NCBI GenBank assembly: GCA_018697195.1 | Contig: CM031879.1 | Span: 26,533,660 to 26,597,659 of the forward strand | Length of the DNA: 64,000 nt | Direction of reading: 5' to 3' | Origin: Certhia americana | Lineage: Eukaryota; Chordata; Aves; Passeriformes; Certhiidae | In this document: positions 23,701-32,722 of the stretch, in pieces | How positions within the stretch are numbered: position 1 is the stretch's first letter | Layout of the letters: each line of letters opens with the position of its first letter | Position numbers and translations under genes: made by a program | Notes under the pieces: generated by a model | What the model was told of the DNA's origin: nothing | The model's input: only the letters and a program-made list of their open reading frames with translations | Databases searched by the model: none

Positions 23701-26569
23701 CTGGGAGAGCTCAAAGGTCCTTTTTTTCACAATCCAATATGAAAAGTCACTGATGTTGGGAAAAGGGCCAAAAATGCCATATATAAATATAAGTAACATT
23801 TAAAGAAAATAATGGTGTAACAATTGTCACAAAGGCTTAGAAAAAACATTGAAGTCTGAACTGTTCTAATGCCATTTTGTTCATTTAGGCATTGATTTAA
23901 TTTCTTTTGAATAGATTTGGAAGACTGTTGCATACTGCTCAAGTTGTCAGTAAAATTTAGAATATTCTTTCAGAAGTGTAGAAGTTTCATCCTGGATGTT
24001 ACGTGACTGTGATAGCAATAGAGAATTTAAAATACTAATATAAAGCTGTGGATTAGTGGGACTTTACATGGAGTTCCTGTACTACATAAAGTTCTCACTG
24101 AAGGAAAAGCCATCCAGCAGTTCTTCTTTTCATTTACTCAGACAGAAAAGCAACCACTTGTGTAAGAAAGGCTCCTGAGAATAGGAGACAGAAAAAAAAG
24201 CCCCATGCATGCATCACATACAGATTTATTTGATATTAAACTAGATTCTGACTACGTGTTTCTATGGCTAGTTTAGTCCTAAACTTAAAAATATTAACTA
24301 CCGGAATTCTATACAAGACAGTAGTAAAGCCTGTGCAAGATTTCCACTATTTTTGCTTGGGACTGTTGGAGAAAAAAGAAGAAAAAAAAAACAAAAAACC
24401 AAACCAAATAAAAAAACCCCAAACAAGCAACACAAACAAACAAACAAACCACACAAAAAACAAGCCAAATTTAAGGGCTTATGTTTTGTTTATTTAAAAG
24501 AAATTAGGACTCTTGATAGACTCTCTTCACACATGGTGCATTAGAGTGGTAGTTGGGTCCTGTGATGCTGATTTGGTTTTGACACTGACTTTGATGTCTT
24601 TAGTTTGCAAATTCATAAAATTTTGGTTGAGACGAGAAAGAGTCTTTGCGCACTACATATATTCCAGCACATCCCTGGCCAGACTTCAGAGAAAGCTTAA
24701 TTATCCTTCTCTTTTAATTTACATCCGCATGTTTATTTGTACACATCCATTAAGTCTTTATCTAACATTTCTCTAGCTCTTAAAGGTTGCTAAAACTGAC
24801 AGATCACAATTGCATTACTGCACAGAATTAAATCTTGTAGTCTGTTCTTAGACAAAACTTTTCTTAGCTTTCATTCATGAGCCACAGGAGTGTACTGGCT
24901 GTCATGCAATGGCAAATAGTGTTTCCAGTAAAGTATGGATCCTTACATGTAGGTCAGTAATCCAGCAAGAAAGAAAAATATGATCTGTCTAATGTACATT
25001 TATCCTGCTAATGCTCTGTTAATGTGATGTCCAAGGGTAGAACTTTATTTTAGAAAGCTGGTAAATATATAAGGAACCGCTATATTGAGGTGAATTGCTA
25101 ACTATTCTGGAGCCAGTAAGCACATCTCAGGGGAAGATTTATTATTCCTTTCTCTTTGTAAAATAGCAACATGCAAACAGATGTTTCCTCATACTTACAC
25201 ATCATTCAACTTCACTCAGCAACATTTTTGTCTCATTTTTGTCCATTAGAAGCATTCAAAATACTTATTTATGTCTTTCCAACTGCATTATCCTGGTCTG
25301 ACAAAAGCAGAATAAAATTTCTGTGGATATTCCTAAACACAAAACCTGATTTCTTTTTTTTCCCTATGGCTTCATTCATTATGAACCTCTACTTTGATAT
25401 TTAGGAATAAAACCAAAATATTAATGTGCCTCATAAATCACTAAATAATAAGATTTCACATCTTGTCATGCTGTGCTAGTTTTTAGGGCTGCTGACATCT
25501 CTGCTGTTCAGTTTGTGTATTACCTTCTCAGTATGGTTTTTCTTCATCTAACATTTTCTGGAGAGCTGTTCAGTGGGCCTGTTCCAGCAGCGCCTCAGGA
25601 CTGACAGCACCATCTGCAAGAACTTCTGTGCTTAGTGTTCAACAGCAAGCTGAGCAGTAAGCTGGGTCCTGCACTGCCCATCTACCATCCTGATAAAGAC
25701 AAGCCCTCTCTGGGATGAAAGAATAGCTCATTCTCAGGCTCCTTTGGCCCATCTCCAAGACTGACAGCCAGGCACATTTTGGCTGGGTTGTTTTCTCATA
25801 TAGGTGCTTCTTAACAGGGAGCTGGACCATCACAACAGACACCACTTAACAACAGCAATTTTTATTTCTGTTTGCCAGACTGAGACAGTAAAGTTTGTAA
25901 ACCATAGATTAATATTTTCTGTCTTAAAATATTTGTTTAAGAAATACCCTTGTGACTTTAACAGACATAAATGCCACACTGCTAGAAGTCAGCCATCTGG
26001 ACTTTGTAATCTGGCAGGTAAACAAACGGACCAGGCTCTTTGACATCACTCAGATTATTGCTGTTCATATGAGCATTAACATTTCCAAAGGTGTCTGTTT
26101 GCTTTGTCACATTTCAAAGACTCCATTAATTTTGTTTTCACATACTTAAATATTTATTTTGACCTTTTGCCTCCTGGTATAATAACCTCCTGGCTTGTCA
26201 GACTGGCCAAATCAAAATACACTGATGTGTCCTGAATGGCCTTGTTTCTTGTATAAACATGCTGCATAAACATGCAGATCTTGCAGAACAAAAGAGTGAG
26301 TCCTCTGCCGTATTGTAGCAAGTCTCTTTGTCCATTTCAGAGTATCCATGCAGGTAGGGGCTGTGCTGAGATATGCCAGCTGGTTTCCAGCCTCCATACT
26401 TGGTGCACTTCTGGATTATTCCCTCCACTGCTAGTGCTGAAGTAAGACCAAGAAGACCAATACTGTGTTGTTTTCTGTTCGATGCACAGGTGCCGCTGTT
26501 GGAGTACCAACTCTGCTCCTGGTCCTAGTGGTGCCTGCCCTGGGTGTCCTTGCCTGCTCGGGATTCTGA
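1840..26569 (+). CDS. CNTN1: Contactin-1, 3' portion (seven joined coding exons, partial gene)
   Basis: Contactin-1 is a GPI-anchored neuronal and glial adhesion protein of the immunoglobulin superfamily. In vertebrates it has six Ig domains, four FNIII domains and a C-terminal GPI signal, and it acts at axons and paranodal junctions with partners such as CASPR. Seven exons (1840-1910, 5172-5406, 8965-9068, 14926-15112, 16588-16700, 17897-18053, 26490-26569) splice in frame to about 315 residues ending at a TGA. All introns are GT-AG. The product covers FNIII-2 to FNIII-4 and the GPI signal of a protein usually near 1,010-1,020 residues, so about 70% of the protein lies upstream. Family assignment rests on segments such as PLSREYHYGNNFGYIVAFKP, IRYWAAHDKE and VRSGSRYIITWDHV, which match vertebrate CNTN1 rather than other contactins as I recall them. 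No frame damage was seen. Confidence 0.96.
1911..5171 (+). other. CNTN1: CNTN1 intron within FNIII-2
   Basis: A phase-0 intron of 3,261 bases splitting FNIII-2, with donor GTGAGT and acceptor TCTCTACAG. An open stretch at 3622-4023 (133 codons) has no recognisable domain and no splice logic, so it is treated as chance. No repeat was identified. Confidence 0.85.
5172..5406 (+). CDS. CNTN1: CNTN1 exon: rest of FNIII domain 2
   Basis: The largest exon in the window (235 bases, 78 whole codons plus one base), with a CTCTACAG acceptor and GTGAGT donor. It supplies most of FNIII-2, including the strand NFGYIVAFKPFG, and the Tyr-corner region TQYQVKVKAFNNKGDGPFS, which carries the typical FNIII pattern of Tyr, Val, Val, Ala, Asn and Gly. 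It ends SAQD plus a G that joins CT of the next exon to make Ala. This is among the most clearly contactin-1-like segments and carries no stop or frameshift. Confidence 0.97.
5407..8964 (+). other. CNTN1: CNTN1 intron between FNIII-2 and FNIII-3
   Basis: A phase-1 intron of 3,558 bases at the domain boundary. It contains a perfect inverted repeat at 6361-6384 and a short imperfect direct repeat around 7860-7895 (ATTGCTAGTA motif). Otherwise it is AT-rich unique sequence with only chance ORFs. Confidence 0.85.
6361..6384. repeat. 24-bp perfect inverted repeat (2-nt loop)
   Basis: Two 11-base arms, GTTCCCATTAG and CTAATGGGAAC, are separated by CA. The sequence can form a tight hairpin in RNA or a small cruciform in DNA. 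It lies in an intron away from the splice sites, with no known function. Confidence 0.8.
8965..9068 (+). CDS. CNTN1: CNTN1 exon: start of FNIII domain 3
   Basis: A 104-base exon with acceptor CATCTTCCAG and donor GTGAGT. Two bases complete the Ala codon, then 34 codons follow (phase 1 in, phase 0 out), the same architecture as the exon at 1840. The product runs from PTEVPTDVSVKVLSSSEMSV through SWHHV, with the conserved FNIII Trp, to EGYQ, which continues into IRYW of the next exon. It is too short, and its start too dependent on splicing, to stand out as an ORF; it was found by matching the family. Confidence 0.96.
12442..12459 (-). promoter_or_regulatory. Retroviral primer-binding site, tRNA-Lys type
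   Basis: Read on the minus strand this is TGGCGCCCAATGTGGGGC, starting five bases beyond the LTR end. It matches the known tRNA-Lys1,2 primer-binding site at 17 of 18 positions as I recall it. The one difference (T for C) fits decay of a CpG. A lysine primer points to a betaretrovirus-like (ERVK/class II) element. Confidence 0.75.
12465..13782 (-). repeat. Retroviral 5' LTR, interrupted by an assembly gap
   Basis: The LTR is set by its junction with the primer-binding site at 12464/12465 and ends in the TG/CA dinucleotides expected of an LTR. The part at 12840-13250 is much more GC- and CpG-rich than the surrounding intron, and AT-rich TATA-like sequence (TTATAGAA and TTATAAAT on the minus strand, about 13,300-13,350) lies upstream in the transcript sense. 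This fits a U3 promoter followed by R and U5, but is inferred. The distal edge is uncertain. Confidence 0.65.
12714..12843. other. Assembly gap (100 N) flanked by C homopolymers
   Basis: Bases 12737-12836 are exactly 100 Ns, a conventional placeholder for a gap of unknown size. It is flanked by 23 Cs (12714-12736) and 7 Cs (12837-12843). The gap lies within the LTR and probably reflects failure to sequence a long poly-C/poly-G tract. Protein reading across it is meaningless. Confidence 0.97.
14926..15112 (+). CDS. CNTN1: CNTN1 exon: rest of FNIII domain 3
   Basis: A 187-base exon (62 codons plus one base) with acceptor TTGCTTACAG and donor GTAAGT. It begins IRYWAAHDKE and carries the classic FNIII Tyr-corner stretch LENLKPNTRYHVDVSAFNSA, followed by GYGPPSS. 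It ends RKA plus a C that joins CT of the next exon to give Pro. Phase 0 in and phase 1 out repeat the pattern of the exon at 5172. Confidence 0.97.
15113..16587 (+). other. CNTN1: CNTN1 intron between FNIII-3 and FNIII-4
   Basis: A phase-1 intron of 1,475 bases. About 420 bases of it are an old CR1 fragment on the opposite strand. The rest is unique AT-rich sequence. Confidence 0.85.
15352..15770 (-). mobile_element. Degraded CR1 LINE fragment (3' region)
   Basis: Plus-strand text here follows the antisense of avian CR1 3' sequence: 'gcttgaacacctgaag', 'cacaacctctctgagaaac', 'ctcctccagggtgaataag' and 'gttgaactcgttccag' occur in the CR1 order. Many substitutions show an old copy. It lacks the terminal 8-base repeats, so both ends are approximate. 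The element points opposite to CNTN1. Confidence 0.82.
16588..16700 (+). CDS. CNTN1: CNTN1 exon: start of FNIII domain 4
   Basis: A 113-base exon with acceptor TTACTTTTCAG and donor GTATGA, the least consensus donor of the set. After two bases completing Pro it encodes PSQRPRIISSVRSGSRYI and ITWDHV, with the FNIII core Trp. It then reads AMSNESAVEGYK, where Asn-Glu-Ser is an N-glycosylation sequon. Phase 1 in and phase 0 out match the other first-half FNIII exons. Confidence 0.96.
16701..17896 (+). other. CNTN1: CNTN1 intron within FNIII-4
   Basis: The shortest intron found (1,196 bases, phase 0). It includes the TA/TG/TA microsatellite at 17665-17779, about 120 bases before the acceptor TTTCCTAG. 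An open stretch at 16800-17222 (140 codons) shows no known domain and is taken as chance. Confidence 0.85.
17665..17779. repeat. (TA)n(TG)n(TA)n compound microsatellite
   Basis: About 16 TA units, then about 34 bases of mostly TG, a short CACATGCA bridge, and about 20 more TA units. The two TA blocks are self- and mutually complementary, and the TG block can adopt Z-DNA, so length variation and secondary structure are likely. It ends 117 bases before exon 17897. Confidence 0.95.
17897..18053 (+). CDS. CNTN1: CNTN1 exon: rest of FNIII domain 4
   Basis: A 157-base exon (52 codons plus one base) with acceptor TTTCCTAG and donor GTGAGC. It encodes VLYRPDGQHEGKLFSTGKHT followed by the strand EVPVPSDGEYVVEVRAHSEG and ends AQIKIS plus a G. 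It completes FNIII-4 and reaches the membrane-proximal stalk; the next exon supplies the cleaved GPI signal. It strongly resembles vertebrate CNTN1. Confidence 0.97.
21640..21672. repeat. Two back-to-back perfect inverted repeats
   Basis: TTTACTT-TG-AAGTAAA (21640-21655) is followed without a gap by TTTCCTTT-C-AAAGGAAA (21656-21672). Each folds into a short hairpin. No function is known. Confidence 0.7.
24370..24472. repeat. A/C-rich low-complexity tract
   Basis: About 100 bases almost entirely of A and C, including CAAACAAACAAACAAAC. It generates spurious lysine/asparagine-rich ORFs. Confidence 0.85.
26490..26569 (+). CDS. CNTN1: CNTN1 terminal coding exon: GPI-anchor signal and stop
   Basis: The acceptor is GATGCACAG. 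The first two bases complete a Gly codon after KIS, then 25 codons and TGA (26567-26569) follow. The peptide has a small-residue cleavage region (Ser-Gly-Ala-Ala), a short spacer and the hydrophobic run VPTLLLVLVVPALGVLA, ending CSGF with no charged cytoplasmic tail. This is the standard GPI-attachment signal; the anchored residue is probably the Ser or Gly of KISG, which is inferred. The tail differs from the human end (…YLEF), as expected for a removed propeptide. Confidence 0.94.
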
Positions 26570-26669
26570 ATGTAGCTGGATTCACATTGTCCTCCACCTA
26601 ACACAAAGGACTCCCTTTGAAGATGAGGACCACGATTCTTTTTGATTCCTGTGGCACCATCCTAAGCCA

Positions 26670-26675
26670 AATAAA
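26670..26675 (+). terminator. AATAAA, candidate proximal polyadenylation signal
   Basis: AATAAA about 100 bases past the CNTN1 stop codon; use would yield a very short 3'UTR. Confidence 0.4.
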
Positions 26676-29032
26676 TTACACTTTAAAAAGAATTACCCTA
26701 CAGATTTCCTATGAACTTTAAGAGGACTGAGGCATCCAGGAACTCCTTCACGAAGTAATTCAACTTTTGAACGGCTAAGAAATATTTTTAACTTGTTCCA
26801 ATATGCCTTATAAAACACTTATGCTGATCTGTGACAGTTGCATGATTCGGTCCAATGGGGCAAGTTACAGTGTTAAAACCCAATAACATAGGCTGTACAG
26901 TGAAAGTAAAATCACCATACGTAGGTGCTTTAACTTGAATAACAAATTGTGAAATATAATAGAGATTGAAATGTTGATTGTATGTGATAAATGTAAGAGT
27001 ACTACGTCTGTCTGTACTATCCTATATGTTTTGTGTACTGCATATTTTTGAATAGCCCCGTCATCATTTATTGGGATTACTGGTTTTAGAGAGACAGTCA
27101 AAGCAAAAACATTTCATTATTTGGAGCTGTATTTCTTGAGGATATTGGATAGAATTTAAAGGAATCGAAATAAAAGTCAGTGCAAAGGATTTTTTTGTTT
27201 TAAATATGTTCAGAACACCCAACACGTGGATAGCATGCTCAGCTTAAAGGAATTTACCTGTGCTTCACTGACCCAAGATTTATTATATTCTTCTCTTAAA
27301 AGAATCCTGTTGAAAAATTCTGTTATGGTAATTGTTGCTGGTTTTGGGAGTCAAATGTCAGCTTTCAGGGAAGCAGTGTAATGTACTGGTTTTGATTTAG
27401 TCTTATTCCTATTGTTATTATTAAGGTAGCAATATAACACTTAGGAGTTTGGAGAGGAAGTCCATGCTAAGATCAGCCAAGTGGACCATGAAATGGTGGG
27501 AAACGTATGTTATTTTTTAAAGTGAAAATATTTAAAATATAAAAAAGAAAAAGATATACAATAAATGGCAAAAGCAGAGTAGCACAGTAAAAAAATGATT
27601 ATATTTACATTTTTATGCTGCAAACGCCAGGTGTTACCTTCCTGTATTGAAGGCATACATTTGGGAGAACTATATGCTTTTTGAAGAACTTAATATTATT
27701 CTAATGTTCATAGTGTTGTAAATAAGAGTTTTAAAGTTCTGAAACCATTTCTCTATTTGATAGAGTACTGGATGATCCAATTGTATGTTAGTATGTGAAA
27801 GTCAGATCCCAACTGTTAGTCAAAGCTACATGTTTACTACGGCCTTTTCAAAATGGGAACTCTATTAGAGATAGAGAATGTTTTTGTTCTGACTGTGTCT
27901 AGAGTGTTTCAGTGCTGGGTTTCTTTGTTGGTTTGTTTGGGGTTTCTTAAGTTGTTAAAGAAATGCACATTCCTTTCATTTTCCATGGTATGCTGGGAAT
28001 TAGTTTGAGTGTGAATGATGAAGAAACACAGTGATGTTGAATCAGCTGGCTCAAGTAATAGTGCAATGTCTGATGCTTCAAGAATTATAAGCTTTGAATC
28101 ATATTTTATTAGCACAACCTTGCTAGCTACTTAGAAATAGATTTTATCTTTTTAGAACTGATACTGTAGAGGTCCGTAATAATATTTACATGAAGCAAGG
28201 ATAGGTCTATTAATAATTTCCACACCTTTCTTTTATTTGTATAATTTTGTACTATATATTTACATGTAAAATGTAGAGTCTTCATTAATAAATATCAATA
28301 ATATGGTTTTAGTTTAATTTTAACTATTTGTTACAAGATGAAAATTTTTTAAATAGGCAAAAGTGATAACTCCCCTATAGAGGAATGTCAAAGTGTCAAA
28401 CACTACTGAGTTTCATAAACTGTATAATTATTTGAAAGAGAAATGAGCTGTCTTCATACATAAGAAACTTATATGCTGTAAGCCTTCTGTACAAAAAAAT
28501 GTGTTTTATTGTGTTTCATTTGGTTTTGTTCTTTCGTAGTATGACTCATTTTTATATAATATACAATCACAAGTACATCTTTTGCCAAATGCATGATTGC
28601 CTTTTACTTTTCTAATACATGGTGTAAGAAGCAAATCTGTTTCATTTTTGCATGGAAATGACCTGGAAAGGAAAGCCACTTCTCTTTTTTTAAATCATCA
28701 ACATGGATGAGGTAGGTGACACATACTGATCAGATAGTTGGAGACTTTTCTGTTTCACATAATTGTGTAAATTTGACTGGGACCTTCAGCTTCAAATTGT
28801 TGTCAAGAAAAACTAACTAATGTATCATCTGCTTTAAAATGCAAGGTTCTTAATTAAAGTTTATATAGATAGACATATTTGTTGTTTCTTTATATTTCAG
28901 GAAAATTGATATTGCTATTATTTGATACTGATGAATATTGAACTGGTTTTTTAGTTACTTTTTATCTTTTCTTTTCAAATGAGTAGAACAGGACTGTGCT
29001 TTGTCCTTTTTATGAATGAAAAGTAAATGACA

Positions 29033-29038
29033 AATAAA
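29033..29038 (+). terminator. AATAAA, candidate distal polyadenylation signal
   Basis: AATAAA is followed within about 30 bases by T-rich sequence, including TGTCTTTTG at about 29,070. It is a plausible end for the long isoform. Confidence 0.45.
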
Positions 29039-29350
29039 TGTATTAATGTTACTCAAAGTATTATAACTGTCTTTTGAATTGGAGCTTTCTAATTTCATAA
29101 CAATTATGTGGTCACCTGTGACAGTAAAGGTATGGATAGGATGAAGTCCTGTGTATCCCTGCCCTGCCTTCTTGTGCTGGAGTTAAGAGCATTTCTGGAT
29201 TATTTGCTTTGATTATGGGAGGTACAGATAGAAAGATTTTCCTAAAATCAGTAACAGACAGCATCCTGAGAGCTTTTCAGCACTTTTGGAAGCAATAGAT
29301 AACTAAGGAGATTATTTTTTCAGGCAACATTTTCTATTCCAGTAGATCTA

Positions 29351-29760
29351 TGTCGTGATTTAACACCAGCCAGCAACTAAGCCCCACACAGCTGTTCCCT
29401 CACTGCCTGATCGAGAGTGGGGAGAAAATCAGAAGAGTAAAAGTAAGAAAGCTCATGGATTGAGATAAAGACAGTTCAATAGGAAAAGTAAAAGCTGTGC
29501 ACAGATGCAAAGCAAAACAAAGGATTCACTCACCACTTCCAGTGGGCAGGCAGGTGCCTGCCAGGGAAGCAGGGATAAATCATGGGTAACGGTGACTGGG
29601 GAAGACAAATGCCATCACTCCAACTGTTCCCCACCTCCTTCATCTTCCCCCAGCTCTGTGTGCTGAGGATAGTGTCATATGGTCTGGCATATGACCCTTT
29701 GGTCAGTTTGGCGTCAACTGTCTCAGCTGTCCCTTCCTAACTCCTTCTGCACCCTTCTCC
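29351..29760 (-). mobile_element. ERVL-type LTR, 5' end missing
   Basis: Plus-strand text starts TGTCGTGATTTAACACCAGC, the reverse complement of the end of a common avian ERVL LTR. It goes on through 'cagccagcaactaagcccca', 'gattgagataaagacagttc', 'aagtggtg'-type and 'ggtcagtttgg' segments in the expected order. The TATA region of the family appears mutated here. Homology fades near 29,760, before the LTR's other end, so the copy is truncated. It shares segments with the copy at 59,118. The exact subfamily name needs a repeat library. Confidence 0.8.
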
Positions 29761-30599
29761 ATTTTTCCCAGAGATGATCCATTTGTCTTTTTAACTTTTC
29801 TACCACTAATTCCTTTTGCATTTCCAATAAAAATTCTTATTTCCAAAATCAGAAGAAAGGAGAGAATACACAAAAGTCCTCATGAATGGAAAACAAAAAG
29901 TGGTGTTCACATCTCAAAGAGAAGTAGCATTGTCTTTTCCTGACAGGATAATACGTTCATCTTTTACCTCAATGCCAATTAAGTCTAAAGATCATGAAAA
30001 GTCGCATGAAAAGTACCTCCTTCACCTTAGTTCGTCCTGTCTCTGCTTTATTCTCTTGATGTACATGAATGATACTGGAAGTTATGCCAATTTTTATTCT
30101 CCAAAATGCTTAAAAAGCTTATGATTTAGGTGGTAACTTCAACAGGCAAGCCCTGATGATTGGATTCTTCTGGTCTATATTTAAAGAATCTAATCATGTC
30201 TTTCACACCTGATGCCTTGGATCTTAACTGTGTTGTCACAATTACGAACTGTCTGCTTCACAAAAAGGTATGACATAATTTCTTAAAGCAGGCAGCTGAC
30301 ATGACAATATATAATATCATCTGCTGGCAAAAAGGCAAATCCAAACAGAGAATACAAAGATCCTGACTGGGCATCATGCCCTCCTCATGGTTGTCACAGT
30401 GCAGCTATTTACCTGTGTCCCCTCTGTCCTTCAGTTATTTGACACCTGCAGAAAGCAGCACATAGAGAAGTGTTTCCATTGCATTGAGGTAGTCCAGCTC
30501 AGGCAAATTTAGAACCTCTTTGGTGGCATGCAGCAACAAGTGGGCACATGCCATAGGGGTGAATGGCACCAGAGGTCATTACCTGACTGCAGGCTGGTC

Positions 30600-30641
30600 T
30601 TAAATCCTTTGGGAAATACCTTAAATCCTTTGGGAAATGCA
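30600..30641. repeat. Two-copy tandem repeat, 21-bp unit
   Basis: TTAAATCCTTTGGGAAAT appears twice in succession with a 21-base period. This causes the repeated peptide FPKGFKVFPKGFK in a minus-strand ORF. Confidence 0.9.
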
Positions 30642-32629
30642 GAGGATGTGGCCCCAGGGCAGTGGAGAGCACACAGGCAAGCAGACCTGTTGTTAGAGCA
30701 CAAGGCCTCTGGCCAGACATGGAAACAGTGCCCTGGCCTCAGAAACCATACATCCAGCACAAGCCACTGAATTCTTCTCAGGAGAGAAGCAAATATCTTC
30801 CAGCTTAAAAGTCCATGTGATATGGACAGGGAGGATTTCAACATCCAGTGAGCCCTGAAGTGAAAATTCTTTGGTAGTGCCCAGCAACTTTCGACCCGTG
30901 TGCCAATAACTGTGCTAGCTGTACATTGACATTTATTTCTGATTCTCACAGGGAGGAACACATAAAAAATGTAAAATTCCCAGAGGCACTAAACTCAGGG
31001 AAATCATCCCATCCAGACACGTCTCTATGAATAGCTGCCCTGCAGGTGTCTGCAGCACTCATGGGACATGGTAGGTCAATAGGACTGGTGGAACCAAAAG
31101 GTAAGGTGTGTTTCCAAGCTGCTCAAATCTTGTACACCCCACACCAATCCTTCGGCACTGTTCATGGACAGCACTTCTCCCTGGACTGGCTTTCAGATGG
31201 CACAGCCCTGAGCCACACCAGAGCCCCTGGCAACCTCTTGGCAGTGGAGGAGTCTTTGTCCCAGGGTTGGCACTACCAGCTGCAGGTTGGGTGTACTAGT
31301 TTTCAGTTTAAAATCTTCAGGATTATTGTAGGTTCCACAAAAGCTCTGTCCTTACTACTAATTTATCTCTATCTGTAATTCAAAAGGAAGTGGAGACATA
31401 CACAGGGCTTTAGGGAAAGCCTGTGATGAGGCTTTTGCTGACCCACCTTTTGCGCTTCAACATTAAACTGCAATTATTTGTCTTGTGTCTATCACAAGCC
31501 AGTAATATTCATGAAGTCATTTTTTTTCTTTCTCTGCCCAGAAGGTTTTTAGCCATAGATACTGAGAAATAAGCATCTCTCAGATCTCTGTGACAGGACT
31601 GAAGCAGTTAATTATAGATCCTTATTTAACTACTCTGACAGAATAATGCATATCAGACTCCCTATGGATCTACTTCCAGCTCAAAGAGCTGCTGAAAATC
31701 AGCCAGTTCTCCACGATGCTCCTCTGAGCCTGCTCTGACAGGGCACCAAAGTACCACTGCAGGCCTCTGATGTGTGCTGAAGCCAAGATGATTTCTCCTC
31801 TGGCATCAAATCACAAGTCCCTTCAGCCAGCTTCAGTACCTGATGTATCCTTAGTAAAAAGATTGTGATGGTATGTTACAAAAGGGTCTGCAGGGGGTGG
31901 GTGTACTTATATATGTGAGCCTTGTGCAAGTAGGTTAAAGCATGCACAGGGATTGCAACATAATCTGACAAAAATTAATACCTCAAGCAAAAAAATCTGA
32001 AAACAACAGAGGAGTTCTGCAGTTTTTTGTGGCAGCTTTTATACAGACAGGCTAAATTTTGTGCTCTAAAAGCCAAGAAAGCGCACACAGAATGGCTCCA
32101 CTGGGTTCTGCTCAGCAAAGGTTTTCCATCAACCTACACCACTGACTTCTGTGATGCAGCAGAGGTGATGACTTAGTAGTACAGGAGAAGAGGGTAAAAC
32201 TTTTTAAGTAAGGGAGGAATCAATAATTCAAACACTCAAGACTGAGCCAAGTGTGCTAATACAAATGACCTAGAAAATAGCATTGATTTTCACTGTTAGT
32301 AACTGTGTGTTGGCATACAACAGAAGAACATGCTCTTTTGGAGTTCATTGATTCCAGGAGGTAGGAAAACAGGATTTTTTTAATATAGAAACGGCATATT
32401 GCTGACTTGGCCTTTTTCTAATCAGTACTGAGCAAGCTAGAAGCCTTCGCTCTGTCAGGAACACAGGGCACAAGGGCATGAACTTAGTTAACACAGTTTA
32501 TTTTCCTAGTTGGCATCTTCCAGGATGTCCTTGCTGCAATTTGATAACCTGGTGGCTTCTGGCCAGTGCTCTCCCAGCACTCAGCCTTTCAGCAAACATA
32601 AACAAAAATGGGTATTTCCATGATCAAAA

Positions 32630-32722
32630 TACTTCTCTTTCTTTCTTTGTCTTTTTTTTTCATTTTCTCTCTCTCCCCCCCTTTCCTCATTCACCTTCCC
32701 TTCCTCTCTTCTTTCTCTCAAA
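32630..32722. repeat. Polypyrimidine tract
   Basis: About 90 bases of nearly pure C/T on the plus strand (TTTC, TCTC and CCCC runs), able in principle to form triplex DNA. Confidence 0.85.

Larger units (their letters stand above)
18054..26489 (+). other. CNTN1: CNTN1 last intron
   Basis: The longest intron in the window (8,436 bases, phase 1), between FNIII-4 and the GPI-signal exon. It holds adjacent small hairpins at 21640-21672, an A/C-rich low-complexity patch at about 24,370-24,470, and otherwise unique AT-rich sequence with a slightly GC-richer patch at 25,560-25,830. No alternative exon was supported. Confidence 0.85.
26570..29055 (+). other. CNTN1: CNTN1 3'UTR (end inferred)
   Basis: AT-rich sequence after the stop with AATAAA signals at 26670-26675, 27560-27565, 28287-28292 and 29033-29038. 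The last would give a 3'UTR of about 2.5 kb, in keeping with the long 3'UTR I recall for mammalian CNTN1; the first would give about 120 bases. A Pumilio-type element TGTAAATA lies at 27717-27724. No other gene or repeat is seen here. The exact end needs transcript data. Confidence 0.55.

Noticed and set aside
24264..24544. Lys/Asn/Gln-rich ORFs
   Set aside because: Produced by the A/C-rich low-complexity tract.
30509..31378. Opposed ORFs of 150 and 110 codons in a GC-richer patch
   Set aside because: No domain in either frame. A repeated peptide comes from the 21-bp tandem repeat, so coding is not supported.
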